DNA of 64,000 nt from the NCBI GenBank assembly GCA_963693365.1, contig CAVNZM010000006.1, positions 5,704,001-5,768,000 on the forward strand. The letters are read 5' to 3'. The stretch is from Amoebidium appalachense. Lineage: Eukaryota; Ichthyosporea. This document shows positions 36,976 to 64,000 of this stretch, one piece after another. The translations under genes were made by a program, and so were the position numbers. Position 1 is the first letter of the stretch, and each line of letters starts with the position of its first letter. The notes beneath the pieces were generated by a model. It did not search any database. It was not told the origin of the DNA and saw only the letters and a program-made list of their open reading frames with translations.

Positions 36976-37339
36976 GGGGGAGGGGGGTCTTAGGGATGCT
37001 GCAGAATCGTCAGATATTAGACAAATCGTACCAATACGATCATTCTCTCATATATGTGAGAAGATTGTGACTAACGATGTGCAGATCTGGTTAAGACCTG
37101 TTGGGTGTGCAGAGAAAATGGGAGGGGAAGGAGGAGGGAAAGGGGGAGGGGGGGGGGGGGAAGTAAGAGAGGGGAGGGAATGTTAGAGTGTCAGTAGTCT
37201 CAGGGGACCCTGCAGAGTCGTTAGATGTCAGACAAAAACGCACCAACGACCAAGTTCTCCGAGGGGAGAAATGCGTAAAACGTTCTGCAGAGTGGGTTAG
37301 AGACCTGCTGATGAGAAGAGTGTATACAGGGTTTGGCCA

Positions 37340-37408
37340 GGGGGGGGGGGGGGGGAAGGGGGGGAAAAAGAAGGTAGGAGGGGAAGGGGGGGGGGGGAGG
37401 GAGAAGGG

Positions 37409-37486
<78 letters not shown>

Positions 37487-37513
37487 GGGAAGGGAGGGGA
37501 GGGAGGGAGGGGG

Positions 37514-37549
<36 letters not shown>

Positions 37550-37920
37550 CTGTGGTGGACAGATCAGAGACGAGACCTCCATTTCAAAACTTACCAGGCA
37601 ACCCAAAAAACCTAGCCGGCTGAGAAAGAAGAACGGCGGGGGAATTGTTTGGGAAAAGGAGCGGGGGGAGAGAGAGAGGGGGGGGGGGGGGGGGGGGGGG
37701 GGAGGGGGGGGGAGGGGGGGGGGGAGAGGGGGAGAGAGGGGGAGAGGGAGAGAGAGAGAGAGGGAGGGAGAGAACGAGAGAGAACGAAAGAGAGCGAGAG
37801 AGGGAGACAGAGAGAGAGAGAGGGAGGGAGAGAGAGGGAGAGGGAGAGAGAGAGGGAGAGAGAGAGGGAGGGGGGGGGGGAGGGGGGGGGGGGGGGGGAG
37901 GTGTAGGGGCTGGTAGGGGG

Positions 37921-37954
<34 letters not shown>

Positions 37955-37955
37955 A
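37340..37955. repeat. G-run, A-run and (GA)n block
   Basis: Alternating long G-runs (37341-37354, 37443-37485, 37680-37720, 37930-37953), A-runs (37410-37442, 37515-37547) and GAGAGG repeats between the RT stop codon and the conserved 3' region of the element. 37548-37640 is a short non-repeat island. Confidence 0.9.
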
Positions 37956-37973
37956 CCGGGATAGAGTGGGGGA

Positions 37974-40376
37974 CTAGGGAGTGTTGATCTTTTTAGTGAT
38001 GATGGAGAGTATGTGAGAGGAGTGAACGCCACGGTATATGTGCGGGTGTGTGGCGAGAAAGCTGTGCATTTTGTGGTGCAAGAGTCTAAACGAGTAGCCT
38101 TTGTTAAGCAATGTTTTAGCAAGTCGTGCAGTGCATGTGGTGAATGCAGCAAGTGTGGAGCATTTGCGCTGGTAGCTATGCATTTGACTTGTCATGATGC
38201 CGTATTTTGCAGTGCGGGAGATGAATGAGTCGTGATGTGGGAAACGAACGATGTCTAGTGTATTGAACGTGGGTGTGTCGAGCTTGTTGTAGATGGTTGT
38301 GTGAATGCCGTGATTAGTGCAGGTGATATGCAAGTCGAGGTAGGGGACAGAGGGGGAGGAACCGGCAGGGTTGAGTTGAAGGCTGGTCTTGGGATATAGA
38401 CCGAAATCACAATCTTCTAAATAGAGGTGGGAGAGAATGCGAGGATTATGAAGGGAGATCAAATCATCTATGTAGCGGCGAGTAAACTGAAAATCTACCA
38501 AGACATCAATGCGTTCGTGTGCAATAAGCTTGCGAACAAAATCCAACTCATAAGTAAAGAGATAGAAATTAGCCAAGAAAACAGCACAGTTTGTACCCAT
38601 GGGGATACCAATGTCCTGTTTGTAGAGGGTATCGCCAAACACAACATATATGTTATCTACGAGGAAACATAGAAAATCCACAAGCTGTGCCTTAGAGAGA
38701 TGTAGAGAGTGTTCTTTAGGCTCAAAGGAATCATCCTGGGAATCATCATCTACACGATCCACCCAGGACAACGTGGAGCCGGTTTTCTTAATAAACATGT
38801 GTGGTTTGCGAGCGTCCGTGCATTTTTTGACAAATATTGCGTCAATCAGTGTAGTGAGGCGAGCTTTCAAATCATGCAAGTCAATCTTGGTGTAGAGTGT
38901 GGAAAAATCAAACACAGACACGGGCGTATTTTCGTGTTGGCGTGTGGTACGGTTAAGGGCGTTGATTGTGTGTGTGAGTGCGGTGCTATCCGTGAGAATC
39001 CAAGAGCTAGTGTTGTGTGGCAGGTGGGGTTTGACAACATCACACCACATACGTTCGACATCAGGGGAGACGAACTTAAACACACTAGTGAGAAGGCGGG
39101 AGAGAGGTTCAAGTGATGTGGCAGAGGAGTTGGCAATGAAACGGAAGGTGGGTGGTGTTTTGTGCATTTTAACTATGGCCTGAAATGTGGGCAAGCGTGC
39201 AGTGCGACGTCCTGGTGTGCCTTTTATGTCATATGTTTTGAGAAATGCAAGGTGTTGTGCAACAATGTCTTTTGGTGCAGTGTTGCAGACGGTGTATGTT
39301 GCGGCAGGTGCATGCAGTTCGGCTGTAATGCTGCTAACGTAGTGTTTTTTGCAGACGATCACGAACGTGTTGCTAGCTTTATCCATTGTGGTGACTACGA
39401 AACGTTTTTGGAAGCGACGCAGTAGAAGCACAGAAGCTTGTGGTACGGTGTGTGTGTTGGGTGCGTGTTGTGCATATGGCAGGAAGGGGCGACACTTAGT
39501 AAAGACGGCGGCTGCCCACGGATTCAAAGAGGGATAAGCTGCCATACCAAGATCGTACATCTTGTTACAGAAACTTTGCAACGCCTGTGTCAATAAATTG
39601 CTACAGGTGGTGTCCTCCGTCTGCTCGACCTGCATTCGGAACTTGGTTCCAAAATGCATGAGCGATGCAAAGTCTGCGGGCAGGCCGGGAATGTCTAAGC
39701 GCGATGTAAGCACGTGTCCGTGTTGTGGGTGTACGTATGGCGCATAGTGCGGGTCGTTGCAAGGGCAGGGTTGTGCATGGATGTTTGCTATGGTGTCCTG
39801 CGGGAGTCGTGCGGTGTGTTTGCAGTTGATAGTGGTGTAGCCCAGGGTAGACACATATTTCCACACAGCAGAGATACGGAATTTACGCATTTCAAGCGGC
39901 AGGAGAGCATGTATTTCTTTGTCTTTGATGATGCGTTGCAAAGGGATTCTATCGAGCCCGGAGTTATGAAACACAGACACCAACATCACATGGGGTTGCG
40001 ACATGTCAACACGTTCAAGTTCAAAACGACTACGTAATTCACGTTTGAGGCACGCAGCAATCTGTGGGGGGGGGGGGGGGGGGGGGTTCGGCAGGAAGCA
40101 CCTGGCAAGCTGTATGTCTGCTGCCACGGCCTCGTCAAAGAACACTAGAGTGAAGAGCAGATGATCCGGGTCCTGTGCTGCTAAAGCAAACCCTTCGGAG
40201 CTGTGCACAGACCCAATCAGCTTGCGCATCGCACGCCGGGCGTTAAGCTTGCGGCCTGCTAGGCGCACACATGTTGACACGTTGAATGAACCGGGGCTCT
40301 CGTCACTTGACCCCTCATCGTCATCGTCAGAGCCATCACTGTCGAAAGACCCAACCTCCATACCACACTCAGGCAA
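37974..40376 (-). CDS. Reverse transcriptase, Penelope-like type
   Basis: A single 800-codon frame. It copies element RNA into DNA. RT palm motifs in order: motif A in VSVFDFSTLYTKIDL (catalytic Asp about residue 490), motif B in DIGIPMGTNCAVFLANF (about 593), and motif C in RRYIDDLIS (Asp-Asp about 637, codons near 38464-38469). A VVTTMDKASNTFVIVCKK block lies in the fingers region and PYLDLHITCTNHG follows motif C. The DFSTLYT/GIPMG/RYIDD set is closest to Penelope-like RTs, and not to LTR (YxDD with RNase H) or typical LINE (FADD) enzymes. The N-terminus is acidic (SDGSDDDDEGSSDES) and the frame is open further upstream to a possible CTCTGCAG acceptor near 40405. A poly-Pro run (about residues 97-105) is encoded by a C-run. 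All three catalytic Asp are present and there are no stops, so the enzyme may be intact. Family placement is by memory of motifs. Confidence 0.8.
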   Translation of the reverse strand: MPECGMEVGSFDSDGSDDDDEGSSDESPGSFNVSTCVRLAGRKLNARRAMRKLIGSVHSSEGFALAAQDPDHLLFTLVFFDEAVAADIQLARCFLPNPPPPPPPQIAACLKRELRSRFELERVDMSQPHVMLVSVFHNSGLDRIPLQRIIKDKEIHALLPLEMRKFRISAVWKYVSTLGYTTINCKHTARLPQDTIANIHAQPCPCNDPHYAPYVHPQHGHVLTSRLDIPGLPADFASLMHFGTKFRMQVEQTEDTTCSNLLTQALQSFCNKMYDLGMAAYPSLNPWAAAVFTKCRPFLPYAQHAPNTHTVPQASVLLLRRFQKRFVVTTMDKASNTFVIVCKKHYVSSITAELHAPAATYTVCNTAPKDIVAQHLAFLKTYDIKGTPGRRTARLPTFQAIVKMHKTPPTFRFIANSSATSLEPLSRLLTSVFKFVSPDVERMWCDVVKPHLPHNTSSWILTDSTALTHTINALNRTTRQHENTPVSVFDFSTLYTKIDLHDLKARLTTLIDAIFVKKCTDARKPHMFIKKTGSTLSWVDRVDDDSQDDSFEPKEHSLHLSKAQLVDFLCFLVDNIYVVFGDTLYKQDIGIPMGTNCAVFLANFYLFTYELDFVRKLIAHERIDVLVDFQFTRRYIDDLISLHNPRILSHLYLEDCDFGLYPKTSLQLNPAGSSPSVPYLDLHITCTNHGIHTTIYNKLDTPTFNTLDIVRFPHHDSFISRTAKYGIMTSQMHSYQRKCSTLAAFTTCTARLAKTLLNKGYSFRLLHHKMHSFLATHPHIYRGVHSSHILSIITKKINTP

Positions 40377-40430
40377 GGAACGGTTGCCATTATTGCCATA
40401 AGCTGCAGAGTGAACACAAAGACAGGGTGA

Positions 40431-40938
40431 GAGAATAGCTGGTCAATGGTTGCCAGGTCTATAAAGAACCCACTCCCAACCGAATCCCCCATCCAACCCC
40501 CCCCCCCCCCCCCCCCCCCACACACACACAACATACATACACACACACATACACACACACACACCGCCCACACCCTCCCCACCCCCCCCCTCTTGCTCTC
40601 GGCCCCCCCCCCCTGCCCTAATTCTCCACTTCCCCCTTCTCCCTCTCCGTCCCACCCTCCCGCCCTTCCTCTTTACCGACTGCCCTCCTCTCTTTGCCCC
40701 TCTCTTTCTGTCTTTTCCGCCATCCCTCCCTCTACCCTTTCTCCCCCTCCCTCCTTCCCTCCAACCCTCCCACCCACCCATCCTTCCCTCCCTTTCTCCC
40801 TACCCTGACCTCTCCCCCTTCCCCCCCTCCCCCTGTCTTTAACATACACACACAGGCACACACATACACGCCCCCCCCCCCCCCCCCTCTCCCCCTTCTC
40901 TGTACCCACCCACCCACCCACCCACATTACACACACAA

Positions 40939-40987
<49 letters not shown>

Positions 40988-41415
40988 CAACACACACACA
41001 CACTCACTACACACACACAGGCACATACACACACAGACAAGCACACACCCACAGGCATACACCGTGACACACAGAAACTCTCTACCCACTATCCTGTACT
41101 GCCTCTTGACTAATTGTATGCTTAAAGGGGAAGGGAGGGAAGGGGGAAAAGCGGAGGAGTGGGCTTTAAGTGGGTACACTGCACAGAATGGTCACACAAA
41201 ACATATGGAACACGTTGCCACACATACCCTATCGGGTGATAGCAACATATAAGAGGCAAGCCAAAGCAGAAAAGGCAGCATGCCATGCCAAACAGATCAT
41301 GGGAGAGGCACAAAGGTCCATAAGATTAAGTGCAAGGGAAGGCCTGAGCGGTGAAGGCATTGGTATCCACAAGATGCAAAAGGACACACCTAACGTATTA
41401 CATAAAAAACAACTT
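40431..41415. other. Intergenic C-runs and (CA)n; no gene
   Basis: C-runs at 40498-40519 and 40870-40886, CT-rich DNA, and (CA)n at 40940-40984 and on to 41070. A plus-strand frame at 41170-41439 is discussed under findings. Confidence 0.6.
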
Positions 41416-41900
41416 CTAAAACGGAGGAACCACCTGTAAGGCCCAGAACAGAGAGACAGGGGAGGGGAGAGAAAAAGTGGAAAAGAGGCAGGGGGTGGTG
41501 GGGAGAGAGGGGGGAGGGGGGGGGGGGGGGGAAGGGGGGAGATCACCTGATGGACTCCCTCCGCTGTAGATGCATCTATCCGGCCGCCATGACGGGTTTG
41601 ATGCCACACCCAATCCCTGAGGAATGGCTGGGGAGGGCACGTGCCAGCTTCGACAGAGTCCTCATGATCCGCTATGCAATAATCAATGTACCGTGCAACG
41701 AATGGCTGTTCCAGCTTGGCATGATCTTTAGACCAAGATTTGTTTTCCTTAATGACTTTTTTGTTCACCCCATCTGGGTTGTTTGTTGAACCCGCTGCAG
41801 CCAAAAGACAAAAGGCGAGGATAACATGAACGAGAATCCTCAGCAAAGCCCAATGGCCTTGCCCACGTCCAATGCGGACGCGAGCATGTTTGTAACCCAT
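41416..41900 (-). CDS. 123-aa signal-anchor or secreted protein, unknown
   Basis: The ATG at 41900 opens 118 codons ending in phase 0 at CATCAG/GTGATC (41547). A short exon after CCTTACAG (41433-41416) adds VVPPF and a TAG stop. The N-terminus is basic (GYKHARVRIGRGQGHW) and followed by a hydrophobic segment LLRILVHVILAFCLLAAAG, which fits a signal peptide or membrane anchor. The rest is polar with two Cys (DYCIADHED, EAGTCPPQ) and a Trp-rich piece (RDWVWHQ). No family was recognised. The gene is divergent from the RdRP gene, about 1 kb away. The second exon is very short, so the 3' structure is less certain than exon 1. Confidence 0.55.
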
Positions 41901-42249
41901 GCTCACACAAAATATGTACTGTCAGTTATGATCGAGCATTAAAGGGTGTTGTCTGTTTTTATTATTTTTATATGAGCCTACTGCAATATGGCTGTGTCAC
42001 ACCTGTCAACTGCCAGTCCAGGCTGTGACTGCCCGTTCAAGTACGCCACCACCTGCACGTGGTTGACGTGGTCTTGCTTAGCCCGCCTTTCGAGTTTATT
42101 CCTCGAATCAGACGCCACCAACGATGAGCCACAAAAACGGGTCAGAAAACGGGTCAGGAACGATTCGAGCTGATTCGACCCATAATAGTTCGAACCGACC
42201 CATTTATGCCCCAAATAAATTTGGCACCAAATAATTTGGCACGAACCTG

Positions 42250-42410
42250 GTGACGTAAAATGTGGCACGAATTTATTTGGCACCAGCCCGCTAGCGGAGC
42301 ACATCCAGGGGTATCCCCAAGCTCCTGTCGGTGCCTGGGCGACATCCTGCCCCATTTTCACCGTTTTGCAGGCTCGTGCCAAATAAATTTCGTGCCAAAT
42401 ATTACGTCAC
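42250..42410. mobile_element. MITE-like element with about 39-bp inverted ends
   Basis: The left end at 42250-42288 (from GTGACGTAA, through GTGGCACGAA, to TTTATTTGGCACCAGC) is matched in inverted orientation by 42372-42410 (from GCTCGTGCCAAATAAA to TTACGTCAC) with few mismatches and one or two single-base gaps. The roughly 83-bp centre has no ORF. A partial extra copy of the end sequence lies at about 42210-42248. Size and structure are those of a miniature inverted-repeat element; no transposase is nearby. Confidence 0.65.
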
Positions 42411-42440
42411 ACCCTAGGAGCTTGGGAATTGAGGGTAGCA

Positions 42441-42487
42441 CCGTCAAGGCCTCCTAAATAGGTGTGCTATTTAGGAGGCCTTGGCGG
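42441..42487. repeat. Hairpin: 21-bp inverted repeat, 5-nt loop
   Basis: AAGGCCTCCTAAATAG (42446-42461) is followed by GTGTG and the perfect inverse CTATTTAGGAGGCCTT (42467-42482). The flanks CCGTC and GGCGG extend the stem to 21 pairs with one T:G position. It sits about 400 bases upstream of the RdRP start codon. Confidence 0.9.
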
Positions 42488-42888
42488 CAGTAGCCGGGGA
42501 AAAACGGAAGTTTGCGCGCAGTTGTTTCTTCCAGTGCCGCTTTGATGCATGTCAGATGCACCTATGGGTAGATGAATTGTACTGTGTGAATGTTGACAAA
42601 ACACGTGTGTGGTTCTATGCAAATACACATAACAACCAGAAACATACATTCCCTCTTCCTCTGCCTTTCTTCTCACGCTTTTACAGTTTTGTCGCAATGA
42701 TGGTGGCACAACTTGAGAAACGAATATTTTAACACACATGATACTTAAAAGAGTAGGATCACCTCATCGATCAGCCCAAGCAGTATTACTTGTAAAGGTT
42801 GGTGTCACTTCGCAGAGCCAAAGTCATCCGCGCACGACCTCATGCCAGCGTAAAAAGATGACACACACTCCATACTAGTTGCCATAAC

Positions 42889-63915
<21,027 letters not shown>

Positions 63916-63947
63916 GTATTGAACCCCCCCCCCCCCCCCCCTCCCCC

Positions 63948-64000
63948 GGGAGGATGTGCTCTGCCTATTATGCATACTCGTTATGTGTGGTTTGCACTCT
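63948..64000 (+). mobile_element. Retroelement 3' copy cut by window end
   Basis: GAGGATGTGCTCTGCCTATT, then TATGCATACTCGTTATG, match the family's last 110 bases. It directly follows a C-run and continues past the window. Confidence 0.7.

Larger units (their letters stand above)
41901..42888. promoter_or_regulatory. Intergenic region between divergent genes
   Basis: This 1-kb stretch separates the minus-strand 123-aa gene from the plus-strand RdRP gene and must hold both promoters. It has little simple repeat but carries two structured elements, an inverted-repeat element (42250-42410) and a hairpin (42441-42487). An in-frame TGA lies about 40 bases upstream of the RdRP ATG. No clear TATA box is visible. 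Confidence 0.5.

Overview
This is a 64 kb piece of a eukaryotic nuclear genome. The evidence is genes cut into many small exons with GT-AG introns, very long microsatellites ((CA)n/(GT)n, (CT)n/(GA)n), long poly-C/poly-G tracts, retroelements, and no operons or bacterial-type gene packing. A cellular RNA-dependent RNA polymerase (RdRP) together with a FCP1/NIF-type phosphatase fits several protist, algal and early-animal lineages. I cannot place the organism more precisely. No rRNA, convincing tRNA or CRISPR array was seen. Exon models below were built by eye from splice signals, reading-phase agreement and protein-family resemblance, without transcript data.

Left third (1-26 kb). Minus strand: a His/Ala/Met-rich C-terminal exon (2.3-2.9 kb) and a four-exon N-terminal gene part (3.6-5.1 kb) that may belong together. 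A plus terminal exon (7.2 kb) faces a minus three-exon gene end (7.6-8.2 kb). A two-exon plus gene (9.5-12.0 kb) encodes a 118-aa helical protein. A complete six-exon minus gene (14.35-19.34 kb) encodes a 415-aa NIF/FCP1-like HAD-fold protein. A two-exon minus gene (22.6-23.5 kb) encodes a 92-aa helical protein. Most of the remaining space is simple repeat.

Middle (26-42 kb). Minus strand: two terminal exons of an unknown gene (26.4-27.6 kb), a possible 70-aa protein (30.1-30.8 kb), and a two-exon gene joining an OTU protease domain to a Cys-rich CXC-like motif, a SANT-like segment and a zinc-ribbon (32.4-34.8 kb). A retroelement with an 800-codon reverse transcriptase ORF follows (about 35.84-40.4 kb). 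Its 3' part recurs across the window as copies that share one 3' end next to C-runs and are cut at different 5' points: the signature of 5'-truncated retrotransposition. A 123-aa signal-anchor protein lies at 41.4-41.9 kb.

Right third (42.9-64 kb). One plus-strand gene fills it: a cellular RdRP of the RNA-silencing type (QDE-1/RDR/EGO-1 family), here resolved into 24 phase-compatible exons (about 1,110 codons before the window ends), with the catalytic DYDGD motif at 58685-58699. Its roughly 1 kb upstream region holds a MITE-like inverted repeat and a near-perfect 21-bp hairpin. Its introns hold several truncated retroelement copies and a decaying tandem array of one exon end. The retroelement and the silencing polymerase being neighbours is suggestive, but no functional link is shown by the sequence.
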